NCBI GenBank assembly: GCA_963718065.1
Contig: CAVQYE010000003.1
Coordinates: forward strand, 1 to 64,000
DNA length: 64,000 nucleotides
Reading direction: 5' to 3'
DNA from: CAVPGP01 sp963718065
Lineage (GTDB): Bacteria; Actinomycetota; Thermoleophilia; Gaiellales; Gaiellaceae
Part shown: in pieces, positions 34,226 through 42,727 of the stretch
Layout: each line of letters starts with the position of its first letter
How positions within the stretch are numbered: position 1 is the first letter of the stretch
Position numbers and translations under genes: made by a program
Notes under the pieces: model-generated
What the model was told of the DNA's origin: nothing
Database searches by the model: none
What the model saw: the letters and a program-made list of their open reading frames with translations, nothing else

Positions 34226-34398
34226 CTACCACGGCGGACCTCGCGCCTCCACGCGACGTAGGCGACGAGCGCCGCCGCGAACGCGGCGATCCCGAGCCAG
34301 CCCAGGATCGGATTGCCCGTCGCGGTCGCCGGCAGCGTGAACGCGATCGCGACTGCGATCAGCAGCAGGAGACGGCCGCGCGGCGTGATTCGTCTCAC
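34210..34398 (-). CDS. Small two-helix membrane protein
   Basis: 62 residues, GTG at 34398 overlapping the SGNH hydrolase stop by 4 nt. Two hydrophobic segments are visible, LLLLIAVAIAFTLPA and ILGWLGIAAFAAALVAYVAW, joined by a short turn and ending in a basic tail. Function unknown; position suggests co-transcription with the SGNH hydrolase and nadE. Confidence 0.6.
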   Translation of the reverse strand: MRRITPRGRLLLLIAVAIAFTLPATATGNPILGWLGIAAFAAALVAYVAWRREVRRGRVFDR

Positions 34399-35030
34399 GG
34401 CGCGAGCCGGCGCACGATCGGCTCGACGGTCTCGGCGAGGGCTCGGTGCCCGTCCGCGTCGAGATGGATGGGGTCCTCCGCGCAGTACGACACCACGCCC
34501 TTCAGGTCGAGTGCCTCCGCCCCGACGAGCGCGGCGGCTTCGGCGTAGTGCTCGCCGAGGTGCTCGGACTTCGCCGGCGCCTGCGTGAAGGACTCGCCGA
34601 ACGGCCCGTCCGGCGCGATCGGCGGCGGGCAGACGAGGAGCACCGGCGGCATGCCTCCGTCGCGGCCGCACTCGGCGAAGCGCACGATCGGTACGAGCGA
34701 CGCCGCCGCTTCGGCGATCTCATTTGCCGGCAGCGAGTAGCGGTCGGCGAGATCGTTCGTGCCGAGGAAGATGATCACGAGGTCGAGCGGGGCGTGCGTC
34801 TGCAGGCAGGGAAAGAGATACTTGCGCCCGTTTCGGCCGGCCCGCCACGGATGGTCGAGCGCGGTCGTGCGGGCGTTCAGCCCTTCGTCGATCACCCGGT
34901 ACTCGTCGCCGAGCCGCTGCTGCAGGACGCCGGGCCAGCGGGTCTCGCGCGGGAAGCGGCCACCGTCCGTCCCCGGCTGGTAGCCCCACGTGTTGGAGTC
35001 GCCGAAGCAGAGGATGACCCGCTCGTCCAT
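34395..35030 (-). CDS. SGNH/GDSL-family hydrolase
   Basis: About 211 residues. Block I is CFGDSNTWGYQPG with the nucleophile Ser, block III is IFLGTNDLADRY and the final Asp-His pair is in DPIHLDADGHRALAE. The GDSN form with long N-terminal motif is that of arylesterase or acetylhydrolase-like members. No signal peptide, so it acts in the cytoplasm. The ATG at 35030 lies 20 nt from the divergent hotdog-like gene. Confidence 0.88.
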   Translation of the reverse strand: MDERVILCFGDSNTWGYQPGTDGGRFPRETRWPGVLQQRLGDEYRVIDEGLNARTTALDHPWRAGRNGRKYLFPCLQTHAPLDLVIIFLGTNDLADRYSLPANEIAEAAASLVPIVRFAECGRDGGMPPVLLVCPPPIAPDGPFGESFTQAPAKSEHLGEHYAEAAALVGAEALDLKGVVSYCAEDPIHLDADGHRALAETVEPIVRRLAP

Positions 35031-35050
35031 CGAGCAGTGAGAATAACCGG

Positions 35051-35716
35051 GTGGAGACGGTGAGGATCGACCGCCGGTTTCGAGGGCCGGACGAGTCCGG
35101 AAACGGCGGCTACGTGGCCGGCGTCGTTGCGTCGCTCGTCGCCGGCCCCGCGCAGGTGACGCTGCGCCTGCCGCCACCGCTCGACCGCGAGCTCGGCGTT
35201 CGGCGTGACGACGGGGCCGTGTCGATCTGGGACGGCGATGCGCTCGTGGCCGAAGGTGTTGCGGCGGAGGTCGCGCTCGACGTGCCCGCCGCGCCGACGC
35301 TCGCCGAGGCGGAGGTAGCCCGCCTGCCGCACGGCGATCTGGACAGCCCGTTTTCCCAGTGCTTCGTCTGCGGGCGGGACCGTCACGATGGGCTGCGGAT
35401 CTTCCCCGGCCCGGTTGCCGGCCGCAGCCTGTCCGCGGCTCCGTGGCAGCCCGCAGAGGTGAGCCCCGAGCTGGTGTGGGCGGCGATCGACTGCACCGGC
35501 GCCTACGGCAGTGGTGCGATCGGCCGCGGCACGGTCGTCCTCGGCCGCATGGCGGCGCGCATCGACGAGCTGCCGCGCGTCGGCGAGCATTGCGTCGTCG
35601 CCGGCTGGCCGCTCGGCGAGGACGGCCGCAAGGTCCATGCCGGCACCGCGCTCTACGGCGACGACGGCCGTGTCCTCGCCTGCGCCCGCCAGACGTGGCT
35701 CGTCCCGCGCGCCTGA
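35051..35716 (+). CDS. Hotdog-fold-like protein of unknown substrate
   Basis: 221 residues, GTG at 35051. DRRFRGPDESGNGGYVAGVV at the start and QCFVCGRDRHDGLRIFPGPV in the middle, with WAAIDCTGAYGS after, resemble actinobacterial thioesterase-like double-hotdog proteins. No catalytic residue can be fixed by eye. Cytoplasmic. It converges with the SDR gene, leaving 13 nt. Confidence 0.6.
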   Translation: METVRIDRRFRGPDESGNGGYVAGVVASLVAGPAQVTLRLPPPLDRELGVRRDDGAVSIWDGDALVAEGVAAEVALDVPAAPTLAEAEVARLPHGDLDSPFSQCFVCGRDRHDGLRIFPGPVAGRSLSAAPWQPAEVSPELVWAAIDCTGAYGSGAIGRGTVVLGRMAARIDELPRVGEHCVVAGWPLGEDGRKVHAGTALYGDDGRVLACARQTWLVPRA

Positions 35717-35729
35717 CGGCGAAGCCGCG

Positions 35730-36471
35730 TCAGCGCTGGAGACGGATCGCGTTCAGGTCGCCCTCCCGGATCTCTTCGGCCCGGCGGATCAGGTCCTCGA
35801 TGTCGTCGTGCTCGGCGTGGAGGTAACGCCCCGAGAGCGCGTCGGCTCTCCCCGAGGCGAGCACGCGGACGAGCTCCGGTGCGCATTCCGGCGGCGTCCA
35901 CGGCAAGTCGTCCGGGAACGACGCCGTCATCTCGGTCTTGACGAGGCCGGGCGAGAAGAGGAAGACGGGGATCCCATGGGGCTCCAGCTGCTGCGCGAGG
36001 CCTTCCGCGAAGCGGCCGACCGCCGCCTTGCTCGCCGCGTAGGCGCTGTTGCGGCCGGCGCCCGGCAGGTACGAGGCGCCGGATCCGGTGATCACGATCC
36101 GGCCTGAACCGCGCTCGATCATCCCGGGGATCACCGCCCGCGCGCAGAGGTACACGCCCCTCACGTTCACCTCGAAGACCCGCCACCAGTCGGCCGGATC
36201 CATCTCCCATGCGGCGGTCTCGCCTGTGCCGACGCCCGCGTTCGCGACGAGCAGCTCGACGTCGCCCGCCTCGCGCACCGCCTTCGCGACCGACTCGTCT
36301 GAGGAGACGTCGAGCTCAATCGCGCGCCCGCCGATCTCGGCCGCGACCTCGTCGACCTGCACACGCGTTCGCGCGCCGACGACAACCTCCCAGCCGTCAC
36401 CTGCGAGCGCCCGCGCGATGCCCTGCGCCGATCCCGCGGCCGCCTCCCGTGACCAGCGCCACCTTGCTCAT
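35730..36471 (-). CDS. Short-chain dehydrogenase/reductase, one frameshift
   Basis: Rossmann-fold oxidoreductase of about 247 residues. The cofactor loop VALVTGGGRGIG is in one frame; a single base lost or gained near 36,420 moves the rest to another frame (GIARALAGDGWEVVVGART). The later part has LLVANAGVGTG, the catalytic Ser region IVITGSGASYLPG and YAASKAAVGRFAEGL. The ATG at 36471 overlaps the acyl-CoA synthetase stop by 4 nt, suggesting the two enzymes act in one pathway on a CoA-derived substrate. Confidence 0.82.
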
Positions 36472-38345
36472 CGCACCGCCTCCTCGATCGCTGTCAACGC
36501 TTCCGGATTCTCGAGCGACGAAAGATCGCCTGGGTCGGTGCCGAGCGCCGTCGCCTTCACGGCGCGGCGGACGATCTTCGCCGAGCGCGTCTTCGGCAGC
36601 GCGTCGACGAACAGGATCCGGTCGGGCTTGAATGCCTTGCCGAGCTCGGCGGCGACCGCTGCGCCGATTGCGAGCGCGAGCTCGTCCGACGCCTGCTCGC
36701 CCGGGAGCAGGCAGCAGAAGATCCATGCGACCTCCCCCTTCACCTCGTGCGGGACGCCGATCGCCGCGGCCTCGCGCACGGCCGGGTGCCCGACGGCGGC
36801 CGACTCGAGCTCGGCCGGGCCGACTCGCTTGCCGGCGATGTTCAGGGTGTCGTCGGAGCGCCCGTGCAGAAACCAGAACCCGTCCTCGTCCACCGAGGCC
36901 CAGTCGCCATGCGTCCACACGCCGGGAAAGCGCCGCCAGTACGCGTCGAGATAGCGCTCCGGGTCACGCCAGAACCCCCGCGTCATGCCGGGGAAGGGCC
37001 GCCGGCAGACGAGCTCTCCGACCTCGCCGGTGCCGACGAGCGACTCGCCTTCCTGATCGACGACGTCCATCGCCATGCCGAGCGCCGGGCCTCCGAGAGA
37101 GCACACCTTGATCGGCTCGATCGGGACACAGGAGAGGAAGCACGCGCCGATCTCCGTCCCGCCCGAGCAGTTGATGATCGGCACGCGACCGCCGCCCACC
37201 TCGTCGGCGAGCCAGCGGTACGGCTCCGGGTTCCACGGCTCGCCGGTGGTGACGAACACGCGAAGCGACGACAGGTCCTGCGTCGGCGCGCCGTGCGGGA
37301 GCAGCGCACGAACGAGCGTGGGCGAGAGCCCGAGAATCGTCACGCCCTCGTCCTCGACGAGCTGCCAGAGCCGGTCGCTCGGCCAGTCGGGCGCGCCCTC
37401 GGCAAACACGATCCGCGTCCCTGCCGCGCCCGCACCGACGAGTGTCCACGGGCCCATGATCCAGCCCATGTCCGTCGAGAAGTGCATGACGTCGTCGGCC
37501 TGGGCGTCCGCCTGGTACGCGGCCTCGCGCGCGATCGAGACCAGGAACCCGCCCTGCACGTGGACGACGCCCTTCGGCCGGCCCGTCGTGCCCGACGTGT
37601 ACGTGAGGAGGTACGGGTGCTCCGAGTCGACCTCGAGCGGCTCGAGTGCGCCCGGAAGCTCGTCCAGCTCGAACGGCGCGAGCACGACGTGCTCGACTGA
37701 GGGTGCCTCTCGCTTCGCCTCCTCGAGGATCTCGAGCATCGGCACCGGCTTGCCTCGCCGGGACGACTCGTGGCGCGTGATCACGACCTTCGGCTCGGAT
37801 GCCTGCAGGCGCTGCGCCACCGCCGGCGCCGCGAAACCGGAGAAGACCGGAACCTGAATCGCGCCGATGTGCGCGCACGCATGCGAGGCGACCGCGACCT
37901 CGGGCGACATCGGCAGGAAGATCGCCACGCGGTCGCCGGGGCCGACGCCGAGCGCGACGAGATGCTCTGCGAGGCGCGTTACGTCACGTGAGAGCTCGGC
38001 GAACGTCAGCTGCGAGCGCGTGCCGTCCTCCTGGAGCCCGACCGCTGCGACGTCGTCCGGCCGCGTGGCGGCGAACCGGTGGACGCAGGCGCGCGCGATG
38101 TTGATCCGCCCGTCGACGAACCACGTCGACCATTCCGGCCCGCGCGAGTCGTCTAGCACCCGTTGCCAAGGCGTCGAGAACTCGATCCCGAGATCCTCGA
38201 CCACGAGCGGCCAGAACCAGTCGGGCTCCGCCTGCGACCGGCGCAAGAGCTCGCGGAACGAGTCGACGCCCGCGCGGCGGAGCAGTCGCGTCAGGTTCGC
38301 GCGCTCGACCACCTCGGGGCTCGGAGACCAGACGACGTCGGCCAC
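36468..38345 (-). CDS. Acetoacetyl/propionyl-CoA synthetase-like acyl-CoA ligase
   Basis: AMP-forming acyl-CoA synthetase, 625 residues. The P-loop is YTSGTTGRPKGVVHVQGG, the adenine motif lies in INCSGGTEIGACFLS, the hinge is FLHGRSDDTLNIAGKRVG and the catalytic Lys is in LPKTRSAKIVRR. The N-terminal extension FWPLVVEDLGIEFSTPW is like that of acetyl/acetoacetyl-CoA synthetases. It differs clearly from the acetyl-CoA synthetase at 18.5 kb. Substrate not determined. Its start lies within 100 nt of the TetR-type operators. Confidence 0.88.
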   Translation of the reverse strand: MADVVWSPSPEVVERANLTRLLRRAGVDSFRELLRRSQAEPDWFWPLVVEDLGIEFSTPWQRVLDDSRGPEWSTWFVDGRINIARACVHRFAATRPDDVAAVGLQEDGTRSQLTFAELSRDVTRLAEHLVALGVGPGDRVAIFLPMSPEVAVASHACAHIGAIQVPVFSGFAAPAVAQRLQASEPKVVITRHESSRRGKPVPMLEILEEAKREAPSVEHVVLAPFELDELPGALEPLEVDSEHPYLLTYTSGTTGRPKGVVHVQGGFLVSIAREAAYQADAQADDVMHFSTDMGWIMGPWTLVGAGAAGTRIVFAEGAPDWPSDRLWQLVEDEGVTILGLSPTLVRALLPHGAPTQDLSSLRVFVTTGEPWNPEPYRWLADEVGGGRVPIINCSGGTEIGACFLSCVPIEPIKVCSLGGPALGMAMDVVDQEGESLVGTGEVGELVCRRPFPGMTRGFWRDPERYLDAYWRRFPGVWTHGDWASVDEDGFWFLHGRSDDTLNIAGKRVGPAELESAAVGHPAVREAAAIGVPHEVKGEVAWIFCCLLPGEQASDELALAIGAAVAAELGKAFKPDRILFVDALPKTRSAKIVRRAVKATALGTDPGDLSSLENPEALTAIEEAVR

Positions 38346-38382
38346 GGGCTGACTCTAACCACCGATCTCTGCGCCACTCGGT

Positions 38383-38428
38383 GTTAGCGTCTGCTAACTT
38401 GCGGGCTGCTAACTTAGCAAGCGCTAAC
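38383..38428. promoter_or_regulatory. Two TetR-type operator palindromes
   Basis: GTTAGC-GTCT-GCTAAC (38383-38398) is a perfect 16-nt dyad. A second dyad, TTAGC-AAGC-GCTAA, spans 38414-38427, with an additional GCTAAC half-site at 38408. They lie 20-65 nt before the DHA2 exporter start and downstream of nothing else; the TetR gene is in the same operon, so autoregulation is likely. The divergent acyl-CoA ligase could also be controlled. Confidence 0.72.
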
Positions 38429-38447
38429 AAGAGAAGGAAGGAGAGGC

Positions 38448-39872
38448 ATGAGACAGAGCCTCGTTACGCCCGAGAACAAGAAGTGGTGGACGCTCGCAGC
38501 GGTCTCGTTCGGGCTGTTCATGATCATGCTCGACAACACCGTCGTGAACGTCGCGCTCCCTTCGATCCAGAGCGACCTCGGCGTCGGCCTCTCGGAGCTC
38601 GAATGGATCGTCGCCGGCTACGCGCTGACGTTCGCGGCACTGATGCTCACCGGCGGCAAGCTCGCCGACGCGTACGGGCGGCGGCTGATCTTCGTTGTCG
38701 GGATTGCGATCTTCACGCTCTCGTCGCTCGCCTGCGGGCTCGCCACGAGCGGCGGCATGCTGATCAGCGCCCGGATCGTCCAGGGAGTCGGCGCCGCGCT
38801 GATGAATCCCGCGACCCTCTCGATCATCGCCGCGACGTTCGCGCCGCGTGAGCGCGGAAAGGCGATCGGGATCTGGGCCGGCACCTCGGCTCTCGCACTC
38901 GCGATCGGCCCGCTCGTCGGCGGCCTCCTCACGCAGCACCTGAGCTGGAGCTGGATCTTCTTCGTGAACATTCCGGTCGGCATCCTCGGCATCGCCGCCA
39001 GCTATCTGCTGATCGACGAGTCGCGCGACTCGACGCACGAGCGGCTCGACATCCCCGGCCTCGTGACGTCTGGCATCGGGCTCTTCGCGCTGACGTTCGG
39101 CCTGATCGAGGCGAACACCTACGGCTGGGGCTCGGCGCGGATCGTCACCGCCTTCGTGCTCGCGGTCGTCCTGCTCGTCGCGTTCGTGGTGCTCGAGCAG
39201 CGGCAGCGCGCGCCGATGCTCGACCTCTCCCTCTTCCGCAACTCGACGTACACCGGCGCGAACGTCGCGATGCTGATGACGGCGCTCTCCATGTTCGGCG
39301 TCTTCTTCTTCGTCTCGCTCTACATGCAGAACGTCCTCGGTTACTCGCCTGTGCAGACGGGTGCCGCGTTCCTGCCGATGACGTTGATCATCATCCTGGT
39401 GGCTCCGATCGCCGGGAAGGTGTCCGACCTCTACGGGTCGCGCTGGCTGATCGGCGCCGGCATGACGCTCCTCTCGGTTCAGCTCTTCTACTTCTCGACT
39501 CTCGGAGCGGACGCAACTTTCTGGTCGCTCTTTCCCGGTCTCGCGATCGGCGGTGTCGGGATGTCCCTGACGATGACGCCGAGCGCCGCCGCTGCGACAC
39601 GTGCGGTGCCCGTCGACAAGTCGGGCGTCGGGTCGGCCGTGCTGAACGCGTGCCGTCAGGTCGGCGGCTCGATCGGCATCGCCCTGATGGGCGCGATCGT
39701 GGCGCACGAGGCCGGCGGCCGGAGGACGACCGAGGCCTTCCTCGACGGGTTCTCCCTCTCGCTGCAGGTCGCGGGCGCGATTGCGCTCGTCGGTGCGCTT
39801 GTCGCGATCGGCCTGATCCGCTCGCACCACGAGCCCAGCCGTCCCGGCGTGCCGGTGACCGAGCTCGGGTGA
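38448..39872 (+). CDS. DHA2-family (14-TM) MFS drug/proton antiporter
   Basis: 474 residues of the EmrB/QacA type. Marks are LDNTVVNVALP (residues 28-38) in TM1, GGKLADAYGRR (69-79) in the first loop, RIVQGVGAALMNPATLSII in TM4 and GIWAGTSALALAIGPLVGG in TM5, the antiporter motif C region. Fourteen hydrophobic segments fit the sequence. AAGGAGAGGC precedes the ATG. The drug or metabolite exported is unknown; it is probably induced when a ligand releases the downstream TetR. Confidence 0.92.
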   Translation: MRQSLVTPENKKWWTLAAVSFGLFMIMLDNTVVNVALPSIQSDLGVGLSELEWIVAGYALTFAALMLTGGKLADAYGRRLIFVVGIAIFTLSSLACGLATSGGMLISARIVQGVGAALMNPATLSIIAATFAPRERGKAIGIWAGTSALALAIGPLVGGLLTQHLSWSWIFFVNIPVGILGIAASYLLIDESRDSTHERLDIPGLVTSGIGLFALTFGLIEANTYGWGSARIVTAFVLAVVLLVAFVVLEQRQRAPMLDLSLFRNSTYTGANVAMLMTALSMFGVFFFVSLYMQNVLGYSPVQTGAAFLPMTLIIILVAPIAGKVSDLYGSRWLIGAGMTLLSVQLFYFSTLGADATFWSLFPGLAIGGVGMSLTMTPSAAAATRAVPVDKSGVGSAVLNACRQVGGSIGIALMGAIVAHEAGGRRTTEAFLDGFSLSLQVAGAIALVGALVAIGLIRSHHEPSRPGVPVTELG

Positions 39873-40522
39873 GGGAGCACCGCCGGAACGCGCCCGGCCA
39901 CCACCGGGCGATCGTCGCCGCGAAGCTCGGTCGTGGGCCTCGTCTGCCCGCGGCCGAGCGTCGTCAGGCGCTCCTCGAGACGGCGACGAGGATCTTCGCG
40001 GAGCGCGGCTACCGCCGGACGACGACGGCCGAGATCGCGGCCGAAGCGGGGGTCAGCGAGCCGATCCTCTACCGGCACTTCCCGTCGAAGGTGGAGCTCT
40101 TCATCGCCTGCATCGAAAGCGGGTGGCAGGCGATGGAGGCGCGCTGGACGACGGCGATCGACGAGGTCGCGGACGGCCGGGAGCTGCTCGAGCTGTTCCT
40201 GCGGGTGCAGAGCGAGATCCGGAAGACGAAGCCCCAGCTCATCGGACTGCTGGTGCAGGGGCTCGCCGACGCTCCGGCGGATCCCACGATCCAGGCCTAC
40301 ATGCGCAAGCACGTTCGCCGCGTGCACGGGTTGATGACCAAGGTCTTCACCGCCGTGCAGGAGCGGGGCGGCATCGCGCCGGACCGCGACCCTCAGGCGG
40401 AGGCATGGACGCACATGGGCGTCTCGTTCGTCTCGATGCTGGCCGGCCGCCTCGGCGTCATGACCGACGCAGACGTCGAGCAGTCGATCGCCCAGCGCCG
40501 CCGCTGGCTCACCGGCACGTAG
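39869..40522 (+). CDS. TetR-family repressor, likely of the DHA2 exporter
   Basis: 217 residues from the GTG at 39869, overlapping the exporter stop by 4 nt. The N-terminal helix-turn-helix is ATRIFAERGYRRTTTAEIAA followed by AGVSEPILYRHFPSKVELF. The rest is helical (IRKTKPQLIGLLVQGLAD), the usual ligand domain. Overlap with the exporter and the GCTAAC dyads upstream argue for autoregulation. Confidence 0.92.
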   Translation: MREHRRNAPGHHRAIVAAKLGRGPRLPAAERRQALLETATRIFAERGYRRTTTAEIAAEAGVSEPILYRHFPSKVELFIACIESGWQAMEARWTTAIDEVADGRELLELFLRVQSEIRKTKPQLIGLLVQGLADAPADPTIQAYMRKHVRRVHGLMTKVFTAVQERGGIAPDRDPQAEAWTHMGVSFVSMLAGRLGVMTDADVEQSIAQRRRWLTGT

Positions 40523-40544
40523 CGCCGCGACATACTTGACGACA

Positions 40545-40967
40545 ATGCCGTTGAGCCTCGCACAGGCGCAAACGCTGATCGCCGCCGCGCACGAGCACGC
40601 AGCCGCCAACGACTGGAAGATCGCGGTCGCCGTCGTCGACGAGGGCGGAGCGCTCGTCGCGCTCAGCCGGATGGACGGTGCGTTCCCGCTCGCGCCGCAG
40701 ATCGCCGAAGCGAAGGCAGCCGGCGCGGCGCTCTGGCACCGCGACGGCGAGCGGCTCGCCGCGGGGCGGGAGGCACACCAGGGATTCTTCGACGCGGTCG
40801 ACCGGCTCGTCCGGCTGCCGCTCATCCCGGGCCCGGGGTCCGTGTTGATCCGGGAGGCCGAGAGCGTGCTGGGCGCCGCCGGGGCGAGCGGCGCGAGCGG
40901 CGAGGACGACCGCGCCTGCATCGAGGCGGGGCTGCGGGCCGTCTTTCCGGGCTGGTCGCCTTCCTAG
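40545..40967 (+). CDS. GlcG/HbpS-family heme-degrading-like protein
   Basis: About 140 residues. The family block is LAQAQTLIAAAHEHAAANDW, then AVAVVDEGGALVALSRMDGA, EAKAAGAALWHR and a C-terminal region usually reading GGPGAIGVSG, here shortened. Members bind heme or bind small effectors; some help use glycolate. The ATG at 40545 is preferred to a TTG three codons upstream. It follows the TetR gene and could be in the same transcript. Confidence 0.7.
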   Translation: MPLSLAQAQTLIAAAHEHAAANDWKIAVAVVDEGGALVALSRMDGAFPLAPQIAEAKAAGAALWHRDGERLAAGREAHQGFFDAVDRLVRLPLIPGPGSVLIREAESVLGAAGASGASGEDDRACIEAGLRAVFPGWSPS

Positions 40968-40990
40968 GCTCGAGCCTGAGACGACGCAAA

Positions 40991-41083
40991 AGCCGTCGGA
41001 CCAAAGAGAAGCCCTCCGGCTGCGGCACCCGGAGGGCTTCCTCTGGTCAGGCGGGGCGCCTCTGGAGCGGCGATCCGACGGCT
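40991..41083. other. Structured intergenic element with terminator-like stem
   Basis: AGCCGTCGGA (40991-41000) pairs perfectly with TCCGACGGCT (41074-41083), enclosing a second perfect 12-bp stem, GAAGCCCTCCGG (41008-41019) with CCGGAGGGCTTC (41029-41040), extendable through CCA-AGAG and CTCT-GG. A smaller GGCGCC hairpin follows. The inner stem could end the upstream operon; the outer pairing makes a multi-branched fold more than a terminator needs. Confidence 0.6.
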
Positions 41084-41207
41084 GGCTCTGCGGCCCAACC
41101 AGCCTCGAATTGTGTGCCGCGCCTATGAGTGGCGCTCCTCCTGCACTTTGGCCTGGCGTCCGGCCGCCGTGCAAGTTGGCCTCACTGTAGGGCGGCTATA
41201 CTTGCTT

Positions 41208-41229
41208 GTCAAGTGACTCGGTCAAGTGA
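41208..41229. promoter_or_regulatory. Direct repeats upstream of the XRE-TPR regulator
   Basis: GTCAAGTGA occurs at 41208-41216 and 41221-41229, 13 nt centre to centre. The surroundings are AT-richer than the genome average and the following gene starts at 41341. Likely an operator and promoter for the regulator, possibly autoregulatory. Confidence 0.5.
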
Positions 41230-41340
41230 TTTTGGCGTGATCTACTTCACCGCTCAGGGCGCATTATTGTGCCCCTTTTGGGTGATCCGTCCCTTTGGAC
41301 ACTTGCGTTTCAGTGAAGTATCGACTTAGCTAAGGCCATC

Positions 41341-42684
41341 GTGACGCCGCACACGATCAGTTCCGCATCGACTCAGCCTCGCGCTTCCCGCCTGGGTGAG
41401 CGTCTGCGTCAGCTGCGGGTCGGTGCGAATCTCACGCAGACCGACCTCGCCGGCGACCGCTTCTCCAAGGAGTACGTCAGCCAGATCGAGCGGGGCAAGA
41501 CCCGGCCGACGCGCGAGACGATCGAGTGGCTCGCCGCCCGGCTCGGAGTCGATCCAGGTTTTCTCGCGAACGGCGTCTCCGGTGACGAGCGCGCCCGCGT
41601 CGAGGCAGTGCTGGCCCGGGCGGAGACGCTCTCGGAGGCGCACCGCTACGACGAGGCCGTGGAGGAGTACGAGCACAGCCGCACCGCTGTCATGGCGACC
41701 GGCTCGATCGAGATCGAGTTCCGCGCCCTGAGCGGCGAGGGCTGGGCCAGGCAGCAGCGCGGCGAGGTCCGCGAGGGGCTCGCGCTCTTCTCGGAGGCTC
41801 GCAAGCTCGCCGAGGAGCCGCAGTTCTCCGACGTCGATCGCGCCGACGTCATGTTCCGGCTCGGCGTCTGCCGGTACAAGCTTTCAAGCATCTCGACCGC
41901 GATCGCGCTCTTCGGCGAGTCGCTGTCGCTCGCCGAGCGCTCCGGGATGCCGTGCGACCTGCTTCGCTCCGAGATTCTCGCGTGGCGCTCGCGCTGCTAC
42001 CGGCGCCAGCGCGACTGGGAGGCTGCGCGCGAGGACGTCGAGCGGGCACTCGAGCTCGCCGAGGGCCTCGACGATCGCCGTGCTCTCGGACACGTCTTCT
42101 TCCAGGCATCGCTCATCGCCGAGCGGAACGGCCAGTGGGTGCTCGCCCGCACGTATGCGGAGCGCGCAAAGACCCAGTACGAGGAGCTCTCCGACCGCGC
42201 CAACGTCGGCCGGCTGCTCAACAACCTCGGCGGTCTCAACTTCCTGCTCGGCAAGCCCGAGGAGGCCAAGCGGTATCTGAAGGACGCATTCGGCGTCGCG
42301 CTCGAGGTCGGGCACGACGACGACGCGGCGCAGGCAGTCTCGTCCCTCGCTCAGGTGCATCTCCGCACCGGTGAGCTCGAGCTTGCCGAGGAGCAGGCGC
42401 GCCACGCGCTCGAGCTCCTGAGCGGCCGCGAGGACGAGTTCCTGCTCGAGATCGGCAACGCGCAGCTCGTGCTGGGCCGCTCGCTGCTCGAGCGCGGGAT
42501 GCTCGCCGAGGCAGAGGCGTCGTTCGCGGACGCGGACAACACGTTCGCACAGTCCGAGTCGACGAGCCACCGCGCAGCTGCGTGGGTCGCCCAGGGCGAC
42601 CTGGCCCAGAAGCGCGGCGACGATCCTACGGCTGCGCGACTGTACCGCCGCGCCGCAGAGACGCTGCAAGACTTCAGGTTCTAA
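41341..42684 (+). CDS. XRE-family HTH regulator with tetratricopeptide repeats (RRNPP-like architecture)
   Basis: 447 residues, GTG start. Residues 17-72 form an XRE helix-turn-helix (GERLRQLRVGANLTQTDLAG, YVSQIERGKTRPTRETIEWL). From about residue 90 the rest is helical TPR-like repeats (EAHRYDEAVEEYEHSR, WEAAREDVERALELAE, VGRLLNNLGGLNFLLGKPEEA, GELELAEEQARHALELL). This order and length resemble NprR-type peptide receptors of the RRNPP class. A 41-codon gene with a hydrophobic export-like N-terminus starts 43 nt downstream on the same strand, as expected for a signalling pair, but TPR-HTH regulators without peptides are also common in actinobacteria. Confidence 0.88.
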   Translation: MTPHTISSASTQPRASRLGERLRQLRVGANLTQTDLAGDRFSKEYVSQIERGKTRPTRETIEWLAARLGVDPGFLANGVSGDERARVEAVLARAETLSEAHRYDEAVEEYEHSRTAVMATGSIEIEFRALSGEGWARQQRGEVREGLALFSEARKLAEEPQFSDVDRADVMFRLGVCRYKLSSISTAIALFGESLSLAERSGMPCDLLRSEILAWRSRCYRRQRDWEAAREDVERALELAEGLDDRRALGHVFFQASLIAERNGQWVLARTYAERAKTQYEELSDRANVGRLLNNLGGLNFLLGKPEEAKRYLKDAFGVALEVGHDDDAAQAVSSLAQVHLRTGELELAEEQARHALELLSGREDEFLLEIGNAQLVLGRSLLERGMLAEAEASFADADNTFAQSESTSHRAAAWVAQGDLAQKRGDDPTAARLYRRAAETLQDFRF

Positions 42685-42727
42685 GTTCCAAGAACGACCC
42701 GGGCACCGGGAGGAGGTGAGGATCGCT

